From positions 124,001-188,000 of the forward strand of contig JAPXFQ010001664.1 in NCBI GenBank assembly GCA_028564705.1: a stretch of DNA of 64,000 nucleotides. Reading direction: 5' to 3'. The notes beneath the pieces were generated by a model that was not told the DNA's origin, searched no databases, and was given only the letters and a program-made list of their open reading frames with translations. The position numbers were made by a program, and so were the translations under genes. The stretch is from Apricaphanius iberus (Eukaryota; Chordata; Actinopteri; Cyprinodontiformes; Aphaniidae). The stretch's first letter is position 1. Each line of letters begins with the position of its first letter. Positions 1-10,326 of this stretch are shown here, one piece after another.

Positions 1-59
1 ATGGCTTACATATTTTGCATATCTGCCTATCTACATTAAGAATGGAGGTAGGAGCACTC

Positions 60-1290
60 AGGTGGGCTACATCATATGTCGATGTTGTGATCTGAAGGAA
101 ATTTGTGCAAAGTAGTGGTTGGTGAGAGTGTGGCTAGACAGCATAGGATGGTGGTATTTAGGATGAAACTGATGGTGAAGAAGATGAAGACAACAAAGAC
201 TTAAAAAACTTAAAAAAGAAGAGTGCTTTGAGGTTTTTAGGAAGGAGTAGAGACAGGCTCTTGGTGGCCAGTAGGTGCTCTCTGATGATTGGACAGCTAC
301 AGCTGATGTGATGAGGGACAGGTAGGAGGGTACTTGGTGTGTCATCTCGAGGGAGCAAATTAGATTAGGAGAATTGGTGGTGGAACGATGAATTTCAGGA
401 ACATATACAAGAAGTTAGTTCAGAAGTAGTGGGACACTGAGAGGACTGAGGAGAGCAGACAGGAGTACAGGGAGATGCAGCGCATGGTGAAGTTAAAGGT
501 TGCAAAGCCCAAACAAAGGGCATATGATGACCTGTATGCTAGGTTGGATAGGCTATAAGGCGAGGCAAAGAGACAGAGATGGAAAGGATGTGCACCGGGT
601 TAGGGTGATCAAGGATAGGGATGGAAATGTACCGCCAAAAGTGTGATGGAAAATGGAAAGAGTACATTGAAGAACTGATAAATGAGGCTATGATGGATGA
701 AGATGTGATAATGAGTGGTGGAAGCTAGGCTTCAGTCAGAAGTGAGCATTTGCGAGCAGCAGTACGGTTTCATGCCAAGAAAGAATACTAAAGATATAAT
801 CTTTCCTTTAAGGATGCTGATGGAGAAGTACAAAGAGGGTCAGAGGTACCAAGCATTGTGTCTTAGTAGATTTAAAAAAAGTGTATGACAGGGTGCCAAG
901 AAAAGAGCTGTTGTTTAGCATGAGGCAGTCTGGAGTGGCAAATAAGTATGTTAGAGTGGTGCAGGACATGTATGAGAGCTGTGAGACAGCAGTGAGGTGT
1001 GCTGTAGGAGTTACAGACGAGTTCAAGTTGGAGTCTTGGACTGCATCAAGAATCGGCTCTAAGCCCCTTCTTGTTTGCTTTAGTGATGGACAGACTGCCA
1101 GATGAGATTACACAGGAGACTCCGTGGACTATGATGTTTGCAGATGATATTTTGATCTGCAGTGAGAGCAGGGTGGAGGTGGAGAAAAGCTAGAGAGATG
1201 GAGGTGTACACTGGAAAAGAGAGGAATAAAAATTAGTCGTAACAAGACAGAATACACGAGTGTAAATTAGGAAGACACAAGTGGAACGGT
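60..1290 (+). mobile_element. Decayed RTE-clade LINE, endonuclease end through reverse transcriptase
   Basis: Remnant of a non-LTR retrotransposon ORF. In several frames it reads pieces typical of the RTE (BovB/CFDP2-like) clade: GESVARQHRMVV near 130-160, a linker resembling KAYDELYARLD near 510-550, VRVIKDRDGN near 605-630, the RT block YDRVPRKELLFSMRQSGVA from 884, and a catalytic FADD box near 1135. Frameshifts (after about 1035) and stops break it, so it is a pseudogene. The left edge is diffuse and may lie outside the window. The right edge abuts the Tx1/L1 element near 1290. Family assignment is by motif recognition. Confidence 0.75.
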
Positions 1291-2502
1291 GAAGTTACAG
1301 GGACTTACAAAATGTTACAGGAAACAAAGGAAAATGGTCAACTACCGCCAAAAATGAACTCTGCCTACATCAATCTTTTATTAAAACCAGGGAAAGACCC
1401 TATGTCTCCTACCAGTTATCGTCCCATTTCTCTCATCAATATTGATCTTAAAATTGTTTGCAAAGCTCTTGCAAGAAGAATAGAGAAAATAACACCTCTT
1501 ATAATCCATCCTGATCAAGCAGGTTTTATAAAAGGGAGGCTCTCGTCTTCAAATTCAAGTAGATTAGTAGATTTAATAGATTATTCCTACTGTAAAAACA
1601 TCCAAACCAATATATTATCTTTAGATGCAGAAAAAGTATTTGATAGAGTTAACTGGACATTTTTATTTGCAACCTTACATAAATTCGGGTTCAGTAATTC
1701 TTTTAAAAACTGGTTAAGAATACTGCCTACAGCATGTATAAGGACTAATAATTAAACATCATCAAGGTTTTTCCTTCAGAGAGGTACCAGGCAGGGATGT
1801 CAACTTTCTCCCTCCCTCTTTGCTATTTTTATTGAACCATTAGCAGCAGCAATCAGGCAAACTAATAATATTAAAGGTATACAATGCAACAAAATATAAC
1901 ATAACATTAGTCTGTATGCAGATGATGTACTACTTTTTCTACAGCATTCACATACCTCTCTCTCCCAGGTAATCGAGTGGATAAAATCTTAATCAAGAGA
2001 TTCAGACTATTCTATAAATTGGTTAAAATCTACAGTCCTTCCAATCAACTGTTCTTCCAGGGTCCCTTTGCTGTGCAACTTCAATCAGGAAATATGACAT
2101 ATTTAGGTATCCATATCTCACCAAGACTGGCAGACCAAAGCTAAACTACATCCCACTTTTAAAAAAAGTGGAAGATGATCTGGCTAGATGGAAATCCCTT
2201 CCCACATCACTTATTGGAAGAGTATCTACAATAAAAAATATGGGTTTGCCTAGAATCAATTATTTATTCTAAATGATCCCAAGTAAACCATCACTGGATT
2301 GGTTTAGGTCTCTGGACTCCTCTGTTTCTACATTTCTTTGGAAAGATAAACCCCCACATATTAGCTTAAAAACACTGCAGAAGTTCAAAATTAAAGGAGG
2401 TCTAGACCTACCTAACTTTCGTGATTATTTCTTAGCAAACAGGATCCAATACATATCAAGATGGTTAAAACACAGTTCTCTCGATGAGTCCTGGGCAGAT
2501 GT
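1290..2502 (+). mobile_element. Tx1/L1-clade LINE ORF2, reverse transcriptase part
   Basis: The longest open stretch (1312-1755, 147 codons) carries RT blocks: SYRPISLINIDLKIVCKALA, DQAGFIKGR and LSLDAEKVFDRVNW. Past a stop it continues with [11 protein letters not shown] (about 1780) and the catalytic SLYADDVLLF box (about 1910-1935), then the post-RT region from 2273. Stops and frame changes make it non-functional. The N-terminal endonuclease is absent, so the copy is 5' truncated against the RTE remnant. The reading is cut at 2502 by the hAT insertion and resumes in the same frame at 4181. The motifs resemble fish Tx1-type L1 elements such as Swimmer. Confidence 0.82.
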
Positions 2503-2827
2503 CAATGGCGGCTGGTCTATTATGGGTGCTGGGGCGCCGTCCCTAAACAATTTTAGAAAAAAAAAAAGAAGAAAAAAAAGTTTAAGTTTGACCCAAACCT
2601 TAACTTTCTTCGGTACAGGTGTAGTGTTTTACACACTAGAAGGAGGGGAGGGGGGAAGGGTGGGGTTTCTTTTTGTCTGCCAGCTTCATCGTGTGCTGCA
2701 ACAACTTAATAAATGTGTTGGGGCGGCGAGGAACAGCGCCCTTGCTATTATCATCTAACCAATGGTGCTCTAAAAGGGTATAAAAACGTCACTACATATC
2801 ATTAATTCAACCAATCAGAGACGTGCA

Positions 2828-2880
2828 ATGTTAAATCTCCGATGGGTGCTCAGCATCAGCGCCCATCGGAGATTTAACAT
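2828..2880. repeat. Near-perfect 23-bp inverted repeat (hairpin) inside the hAT element
   Basis: Arms 2828-2850 and 2858-2880 are reverse complements except for one position, with a 7-nt spacer (CAGCATC). The right arm ends in the ATG that opens the residual transposase reading frame. The transcript could fold into a strong stem just upstream of the start codon. This may be a subterminal transposase-binding arrangement or a later inverted duplication. Confidence 0.85.
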
Positions 2881-3133
2881 GGACTTTTTGGTGTGGTCAA
2901 GTGTCCGCGAGACCCGGCGGGTGGAGCCAGTCTTTCTTGACAAGTTGACAATGGCGGCGGCATACGAGACAGAGACCGTGCAATCTCTTCTTCAAAATCC
3001 ATTTGAAAGAAGACCACTGTCTGAAAAGCTTAAAATAAAATAAATGGGACCGAACCAGCCACAAATTAACATCAGACAGCAGGTGAAATACAAGGAAGTG
3101 TCTTATAACACGAGTAGAAAGCGGCGTATTTAT
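2878..3133 (+). pseudogene. Remnant N-terminus of hAT transposase (ZMYM1/TTF-type)
   Basis: From the ATG at 2878 the frame reads through MAAAYETETVQSLLQNPFER and SEKLKIK to a stop at 3041-3043, then continues in the same frame with MGPNQPQINIRQQVK and SYNTSRKRR to about 3130. The order NPFERxxLxEKLxIK followed by MGPxQPxI resembles the start of TTF-type zinc-finger hAT transposases (annotated in fish as ZMYM1-like). The zinc finger and catalytic domain are absent, so this is a leftover of the autonomous parent. Family recall only; similarity is moderate. Confidence 0.55.
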
Positions 3134-4172
3134 AGGCATATTGAATTATGCATTTTGGGTCGCTGTATAGCTTGAGTACATTTCATAGTAAGGTATCGCT
3201 GCATTACAAATGCGCATGATTCAGTAAAAGTGATGTTTTCTGACTTAAATTAATGCTAACTGATTAGCGGAAGTAGCTTTGTAGTCTAGACAACGCTACT
3301 TCACAATAAGGGCATGTATTCCTGTTTATACTGATGATTTGGATAGTTTGTCTGCTGAGTGTTTACATTTTGGAAAACAGTAAATTGTGACATTTTATTA
3401 CTAAGCCTTTATTACATTAGATTTATTTAATACTTAACACAGCTGCTGATATTCAAATATTAAGTTTATTCATATATTTTGGTTATTTCTACCTTGCATT
3501 AGTTCTTATTTTTCATGTGAGATCACACATATCATCTCCCTCCTCACATTTATATCAGCCAAACCTGTATCAGCAGAAATATAACAGCCTTTTCTCCACC
3601 ATATCTTCTCATAATCTGAATGGCTTTAAATGGAACTCTGGCAGGTTCTCCCAGGGTTAACAGAGTGATCCCAGTCTGAACCAGAACCTCTATAGACAGC
3701 TCATTGCTTCCTCCTCTACAGTAGCAGTCTGTTCTAGAGAAACTGTTGAAGCCTCTGACTGAAATCATTCTGTTGTTGTAGGATAGTCCTATTAAGAGGA
3801 TGATCAGGGTTGTTCAACATTAATAAGAAACCGCTTTACATACAGAAAATGTTACCTGGTTAGTTTGTGTTAGCAACTGGCTAAAAGATCAATATGTCAC
3901 TGTATGAACATCTAGTCAATGTGTGAATATGATTGTGGAGTTAAAAAAGAAATTCTACTAATCTCTATTTATAAAATAACAGCTATGGTAATTGGATTTC
4001 TCCTTTTACTCTAAAAAATGTATTTTTTTAGTCATATTTAGGAATGCTAATTAGTCTGAATTAATTCACAGCAATCCCTTAATTAATTAAGTTAAAAAAA
4101 ATATCGTTTGACAACCCTAATATCTAGCAATCATCCTACCCCCCCTGGAGAAAATTCCACCAGCCGCCACTA

Positions 4173-5206
4173 GTAGATGTTGAACAGACACTATGCAATA
4201 AGATCAAACCTTCAGATCTACCATTTATTAGCTCAAATATAAAACAAAATGAATTTTTTAAAAGTATCAGTATCTGCTCCTCTCTGACAGCTTGGTGGGA
4301 ATTTCTTAAAATGACAGAGACCTTACTAGTCCCATGCAGACGTACACCCATCTGGAACAACCCGGATATCTTACCAAAAAAAAATGCATGATCAATTTTC
4401 CATACTGGAGTTGTAAAGGAATTGAATACCTGGAGCACATATTTGGAGGAACAGACTTTATCCCATTTAATACACTGGTTACACACTATGGAATTAACAA
4501 GAGTAAATTCTTATAATATCAACAAATTAAATCAATTATAAAAAATAAATTTAGGGTAAATACGGTTGAATTACAAATTCCAGAAAAAGTTTTAGACTTT
4601 CTTAATTTTAACCCTCCCAAACTGCTATCTAAAATATGCAAAACATTAAATAGAATAGATGAAAGAATAGCCCTTCCTATTTCAAAATGGGAGATGGACT
4701 TGTCCATCTCATTTGACCAAAACCTCTGGTCTCAGATTTCTTTAAGAACCTTTACATTTCTTAAAAATCCTAATCTACGATTAATACAATATAAAATCCT
4801 TCATAAAGTACATTATACAGGCCAACGGATGTTCAAGATGGGTGTTATGTTGTCTAATAACTGTTCACAATGTACAAGCAATCTACCAGACAATCATTTT
4901 CATGCTCTTTGGTTCTGCCCACCTGTCAGGAAATATTGGTACCAGATATGTGAAGACCTATCAAAGTGTCTAAAATGTAATATCACACCTTCTCCCACAG
5001 TTTGCTTGCTGGGAAATTTAGATGAAGTTACCATTGATACAAAGTCTATTCAATTAGTTCACATTGCCTTATGCATCGCTAAGAATAATATCCTCTTGAA
5101 CTGGAAAAATAAAAATACTCTAAATATTAATCAATATAGAGATCTCCTTCTTGATTACATTCGGCTTCTGCCTCCACATCTGATGAATCTTTCTGGTCTC
5201 CCTTGA
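4173..5206 (+). mobile_element. Tx1/L1-clade LINE ORF2, C-terminal part
   Basis: Continues the ORF2 broken at 2502, in the same frame (EQTLCNKIKPSDLPF directly after the target duplication). A stop near 4515 precedes the largest piece, 4694-5206 (170 codons), which ends in a natural stop. It contains a CCHC-like knuckle of L1 ORF2 ends: NNCSQCT (about residues 53-59), then DNHFHALWFCPP. The reading ends LLPPHLMNLSGLP. The 5'-truncated element is therefore complete at its protein C-terminus. Confidence 0.78.
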
Positions 5207-6300
5207 ACAGCTCCATCACCTAGTGGGGCGGGGCCCTTGATTTTGTTCTGTGGGACGTGGTTGCTGATGTGGAGCTCAAGGGTTGGTGGCGTCTGCGAGG
5301 GGTCCTCGGGGTAAGGGCCGCTTGCGGTTGGGGCAGTAGGTGCCATGGCTCTCACCTGGGGTGGGACTTTGGGGGCTTTGGGCGGTGACTCCTAGTGGCT
5401 GCATGTGGCGCCTCAAGGGGGTTGCGCTGGCGGACACGGATTACTGGCCTGGTGCTGTGCTGCTCTGGGGTGGGTCTGGGCTGGGGCTCGGGGCTCTGGG
5501 GCACTGCGCCACCCAGCCTGTGGTCCTGGCCGTGGCTTGGCCGGTGGGGGGCCCACTGCCGCCGGTGCTGGCTGGGGGGGGGCTGTGGTCGGCCGGTGGT
5601 CGGCGGGCGCTCCTGCCTTTTCCATCTCCCTGGGCTGGTTCTTGTCGTTGGCTCCCCGATGGCACCTTGCTCTGCCTGTGCGTCGGGGTGTCGACCGGTG
5701 GCCGCGGCGGGTGGGCGACGTCTCTGGGACCTGTCAGCTGTATTGGCACTGGACGTAGCTCCTGGGTCTTGGTCCAAGCACTCTGCGGGGTGCTGGGGTC
5801 GGGCCCTTTGACCGGCGTCAGTCGGCCTCCTTGTCAGGTCGGGTGTTTGGCTGCGCTCTGGCCTGGTGCATCTTTTTCCCCTCCATCACTCCCTGTCGGT
5901 GACTGATGCCCCTGCCCGCTGGTTGATGGTGGTTTTAAATGCCTGGGGCTGGGGGCCCCGATGCGACCTGGCTCGGTCCTCTTGCATGCCTGCCTGGTCC
6001 TGGGTGGGCTGATGTGTCGGGCGGCCGCTGTTTCAGGCCGACGTCCTTTTTGGATTGACTGGGGCACCTCTTATGGGGGTGCTGGGGTTGCAAGGTAGGT
6101 TGGTGCCGTTCGGTGGGGACCGTACCTGGCGCTTAGGCCTCCTGCCGGTTCTCTGGTTTCCTCGGCCTGGTCGGTTCATTTGGGGGGGGGGGCTGTCCGG
6201 CATTGGCTGGGCCCCTGGTCTCGGCGCTCTGCTTGGGGCAGGATCTGGACCCGGGGGATGGTACAGTAGTAGCAGTTTAAAAGTTCTCATGTTTCCATGA
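5207..6300 (+). other. GC-rich segment, probable 3' untranslated tail of the Tx1/L1 element
   Basis: About 1.1 kb of strikingly G+C-rich, G-biased DNA begins at the ORF2 stop and ends near 6300 where AT-rich DNA resumes. Several long overlapping open frames exist on both strands (for example 5340-5906), but they are Gly/Pro/Trp/Arg-rich, mutually overlapping and match no domain I know. They are explained by stop-codon scarcity in GC-rich DNA. Position directly after ORF2 suggests a LINE 3' UTR; fish Tx1-type L1s often have GC-rich tails (recalled, not checked). A captured CpG-island fragment is the alternative. Confidence 0.5.
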
Positions 6301-6720
6301 TTGGTCCTTGACCAGCCCTTGACTGGTACGTGCCTTATCCGTCAAAGGTCCCTGACAGGTCCGTGGGGGTAATGTAACCCCCCGCTATGACGTCTTCAGT
6401 GAGGCCTCGCCCCCAAGGAGCCTGAGTGAAAACCAGCTGCAATGCCTCTTTTGTCCACGGTGAGGAGCAGTGATTTTAATGTTAATGATTTATTGACGTA
6501 TCAGACTCAGGGTATATAAATGTCATTAAAAAATGTTCCCCTATCTATTCCTCTATGGTTTGCTGGTTTGTATGTAGCCTAAGTTTGAATGTCACTCAGA
6601 AACTCAGGGTTCAAATAGCCTACCACTGTAGTCTTATACCCAGATACAGTAGTTTTATAGCATAAGAGTGCTGTGTAATGTGAAACGTATGACAGTACTG
6701 TAGGCAATTAGCCTAAGTTT
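6301..6720. other. Unassigned intergenic or intronic DNA
   Basis: No open frame, domain or inverted-repeat boundary recognised. It contains a short run of near-repeats of CCTTGAC/CCCTGAC type between 6305 and 6360, just beyond the GC-rich block. Confidence 0.4.
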
Positions 6721-7115
6721 TAGGTTTCATAGGGTTAGGGAACCTGGCCGGGTTCGAGCTTAATTTCTATCATTGTCCACGGTCTCAGGACGGACTTTAG
6801 TGGTCAGCTGATCATCTCAGCGCAATCATTTATCTGTAATAAAGTGCTGCAGTGGGCCACTAACATTATTCCGACAATACCTGTCAAGATGATGCAGGCA
6901 CACTGCATGTGTCACGATGTGTAAGACCCACTCCTCTCAGATCAAAACAGAAAACATGCTTCGACTGCTGCGTTGCGCTCTCACAGAAAATACTGAATTG
7001 TAAATGCACTATTATCCCAAGTTTCAAGTTGCAGAAGTCTCCTGCATTTATATAGCAGCTCCCTGATGGCCACAAGTCAGCCAAAATCTCCTTTGATCTC
7101 AATCGCCTTGAAATT
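6721..7115 (-). mobile_element. hAT relic related to the element at 58446-59745, opposite orientation
   Basis: The reverse complement of about 6881-7010 aligns by eye with 59105-59210. Shared words include AATAGTGCATTTA, ATTTTCTGTGAG, GAGGAGTGGGT and TGACAGGTA. Outer parts are too diverged to place ends. An old fragment of the same hAT-like family. Confidence 0.55.
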
Positions 7116-7589
7116 ATTCTTATTCATTTATAATTTTAGGTTTCAGGTAACAGGTCTATTTGACCGGAGTTTCAAACATTTGTCCAGTAAATTGATATAC
7201 AGACATATGAGTCTTTGTAGCTGGGGTAATATTTATAAATTACAGTTTTTTCCCAACCACTTAAAAACCTGATAGTTTTTTGTTTGTTTTTTCAAACAGT
7301 GCGTCCACCAGCGCAATTTTCATCCAATCAGTCTCCAACTTTTAAGGCCAGATTACAGCTCTACTCTGAATCAACGTGTGATTCACAGATGTGATTTAGC
7401 TGTGACTAATAATGGTCATCTACCATTAATAATAAATGAAACTGTGAAGCTATAACTTTTTTTTCTTCCATTTTTATTTAAACAAGCAAATTTCACACAG
7501 CACAGCAAACCACAAAAAAAAAAAATCGCATTTTGAACGTTTTTTTTTAACGGCAATAGCCAAGGCGCTGTGCCTCAGGGTCAGTCTTG
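7116..7589. other. AT-rich unassigned DNA with homopolymer runs
   Basis: Contains several poly-T and poly-A runs (for example 7515-7524 and 7541-7548) and short open frames without recognisable content. It separates the hAT relic from the 3' end of the large L2 LINE. Confidence 0.35.
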
Positions 7590-8490
7590 CAGGGAATTCT
7601 CAATTCAATTTTCAATTCAGTTTATTTATATAGCGCCATTTCACAACAGATGTCATCTCAAGGCACTTTACAAAAAGAGTTATTACAATACAATGTTTAG
7701 TGTAGAAATTACAGAACCACAGAAGATTGCGTCGTGGAATTCTCAGCAATCCCTCATACTGAGCAAGCATGCAGCGACAGTGGGAAGGAAAAACTCCCTT
7801 TTAACAGGAAGAAACCTCCGGCAGAACCAGGCTCAGCACAAGCGGTTATCTGCCGCGACCGTCTGTGGCTTGGAGAATACATAACAGAGACACAGAAAGA
7901 GCAATAGAACTGATGCAGAAGTTTGTTGCAGGAAGTGGAGAATTTTCCGTCACTGCAATGCCATCTTAGTCAGGGTCGTCAAGCAGGGCTAATCCGGAGC
8001 ACCTACTATAATAGAAAACAGGTTAGTGCTTGAATTGACAGCACATCATGCAGTTGGGGAGAAGTAGGAGAGAAAGTAGGAACAGACCCTAATAATGTCC
8101 TCTAACAGCCTAGCCTAAAGCAGCATAGCTACTAACATTAACCTGTCTCCTAGCTACTAGGAGACCTAGCTACTAACACTCTATCTGGCTTACATTAATC
8201 TATCTCTACCTAGCTACTCTACCTCTTCCTATCTCTTCCTAGCTTTTGACACTCTACCTGACTAACATTAACCTGTCTCTTCCTAGCTACCTGTCTAACC
8301 TGTCTCTAACTGCCTATTAACATATCTCTAACTGGAAGCTTTGTCAAAGAGGAAAGTTTTAAGCCTAGTTTTAAAGATAGACAAATTGTCTGCTTCCCGA
8401 ACCAACCCTGGGAGCTGGTTCCATAGGAGGGGAGCATGATAACTGAAAGATCTGCCACCCATTCTACTTTTAGAAATCCTAGGAACTACC
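7590..8490 (-). mobile_element. L2 (Maui-like) LINE copy 1: 3' untranslated region
   Basis: This minus-strand 3' end carries the fish L2 tail seen here as CAGTTTATTTATATAGCGCC (7619-7638) next to CAATTCAATT direct repeats at 7594-7618, which mark the 3' terminus. Between 8110 and 8340 it has many degenerate repeats of CCTAGCTAC and TAACATTAACCTGTCTC. About 570 bp (7600-8170) recur almost unchanged at 61085-61660. Confidence 0.85.
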
Positions 8491-9769
8491 AGTTAACCTG
8501 CAGTCTGAGGGCGAAGGGCTCTGTTAGGAACATATGGAACAATCAGGTCTCTTATGTATGATGGAGCTAGATTATTAAGAGCTTTATGTGTCAGAAGGAG
8601 GATCTTGAATTCTATTCTAGATTTTACTGGGAGCCAGTGAAGAGAAGCTAAAACAGGGGAAAAGTGATCTCTTCTTCTTTTATTCATTAGAACCCTTACA
8701 GCAGCATTTTGGACTAACTGAAGATTTTTAATTGTATTTTGTGGGCTACCTGATAATAAAGAGTTACAGTAATTCCAGCCTTGAAGTAACAAAGGCATGG
8801 ACTAGTTTTTCAGCATCACTCCTGGACAGGATGGTTCTAATTTTTGTAATATTCCTAAGGTGAAAAAAGGAAATCCTAGAGACTTCTTTAATGTGAGATC
8901 TAAATGACATATCTTGGTCAAAAATAACACCGAGGTTCTTTGCTGTATTACTGGAGGCTAATTAAATGCAGGTGAAGGGGCTAACTAAGTCGTTTCTTTT
9001 TCAGAGCTTCTGGTCCAAAGACGACAACTTCTGTTTTATCAGAATTCAGAAGCAAGAAGTTTAGAGTCAGGAATTCATCAGGATTTATGGATAGATATAG
9101 CTTTGTATCATCTGCGTAACTATGGAAATTTATCCCATGCTGCCTAATGATTTTACCAATAGGAAGCATATATATAGTAAAAAGGATCGGCCCAAGCACT
9201 GAACCCTGTGGTACTCCGCAAGTAACTATTGAGGTTGAGGAAGATTTATTGTTTACCTGAACAAACTGAAATCTGTTGGACAAATAAGATTTAAACCAGC
9301 CTAGTGCTGTTCCTATTATACCGACACTTTGAAGCCTTTCTATGAGAATACTGTTATCAACAGTGTCAAAGGCAGCACTGAGATCTAACAGGACCAGAAT
9401 GGTCACCAGTCCATTGTCCGAGGCTATGAGAATATCATTAGTAATCTTCACCAGAGCTGTTTCAGTGCAATGAGCTCTAAAGCCTGACTGAAACTTCTAA
9501 AACAGCTAATTATTGTTTAAATGCTCACACATCAAATGTGCAACTATTTTCTCAAGAATTTTAGATAGGAAGGGAAGATTAGATATCGGTCTATATTTAA
9601 TTAAATTGTTTTGATCGAGAGAGGGTTTCTTAAGTAGAGGTTTAATTACAGCAATCTTAAACTCCCGTGGTACATATCCATTGATTAAGGATAAATTAAT
9701 TATATCTAAAATTGGAGCAGCAATCAAAGGGAAAACCTCTTTTAAAAGTTTAGTTGGGACTGGGTCTAA
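8491..9769 (-). mobile_element. L2 LINE copy 1: reverse transcriptase and C-terminus of ORF2
   Basis: The minus strand encodes, in broken frames, RT block [14 protein letters not shown] (about 9660), TIPNLPF-like ISNLPFLSKILEK (about 9580), the catalytic LLDLSAAFDTVD (about 9365), GVPQGSVLGPILF (about 9200) and the YADDTKLYLS box (about 9110). The C-terminal thumb region follows (LQLVQNAAVRVL near 8710, LHWLPVKSRIEFKILLLTHK near 8630). Both RT aspartate boxes survive, but stops and frameshifts around 8990 and 8800 make the copy dead. The RT is interrupted upstream by the MITE at 9770-10326. Confidence 0.88.
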
Positions 9770-10326
9770 GGCCACGTCCACACTAAGCCGGATAATGCCT
9801 TAAACGTATAATTATTTAGTCTACACCCCCCTATCGTCCACACTAACCCGGCGTCGTTTAAGGTCTGTGGCCGGATAACTATTAGCCGGGTAAGAGAGCC
9901 GTGTAAATCTTAATTCAACGGCTAATGAAACGGATAATGAAAGGAAGTGGCGTCAATGAATGCTGCGTCAATAACAATACGACACTACAGACAAAGACAA
10001 CAGCGACGAGTAATAAATCGATCTCGTCGTCTGTCCACACCAAAAACTCTCTCTTCTTCTGAGCAGCTATTGTTCTCTTCGGTTAACGGGACAAGCAGAT
10101 ATGTACTGTGCTGTAGAGCTTCTTGTATATATTATGTAGGCGCTGGCGTCACGTAGATTATACGCGTGTTTTGTGCGTCTTTTCGCGCATGCCCAGTATT
10201 TGCACACGTCGGTATGGGATTGCGCAATCATAGGATTTTAAATGGGCCGTAAATGCTCGTGTTGAGTGGATAACATTAGGCGTCTAACTCCCCGTATAAC
10301 CTTATCGGCTTAGTTTGGACGTAGCC
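9770..10326. mobile_element. PIF/Harbinger-type MITE with TAA target duplication
   Basis: Terminal inverted repeats of about 25 bp: the left end GGCCACGTCCACACTAAGCC matches the reverse complement of the right end GGCTACGTCCAAACTAAGCC. TAA flanks it at 9767-9769 and 10327-10329. The homologous L2 at 22861-22900 lacks the insert and has one TAA, an internal empty site. A subterminal copy of GTCCACACTAACCCGG sits near 9835. The 69-codon frame at 9947-10156 has no recognisable domain. A 3-bp TWA-type duplication fits PIF/Harbinger. Confidence 0.87.

Larger units (their letters stand above)
2503..4172 (+). mobile_element. Non-autonomous hAT transposon, copy 1, with 8-bp target duplication
   Basis: The left end reads CAATGGCGGCTGGT and the right end is the inverted form ACCAGCCGCCACTA, giving terminal inverted repeats of about 14 bp. 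Flanks GCAGATGT (2495-2502) and GTAGATGT (4173-4180) form an 8-bp target duplication with one mismatch, as expected of hAT. It interrupts the Tx1/L1 ORF2, whose frame reads on once the insert and one duplication are ignored. Inside are a 53-bp hairpin, a remnant transposase N-terminus (2881-3133) and a block shared with two further copies (36530-37468; 51649-52665). Length is 1670 bp, much shorter than an autonomous element. Confidence 0.85.

Noticed and set aside
4136..4486. Minus-strand 116-codon frame
   Set aside because: Antisense of the Tx1/L1 ORF2 and spans the hAT/LINE junction; no domain.
5340..6300. Many overlapping frames of 70-188 codons on both strands
   Set aside because: All lie in GC-rich DNA, overlap each other, are low-complexity in Gly/Pro/Arg/Trp and contain no domain.
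7570..7884. 104-codon frame, also found at 61172-61471
   Set aside because: It is the antisense of the conserved L2 3' UTR; conservation of the frame reflects the near-identity of the two copies, not coding.
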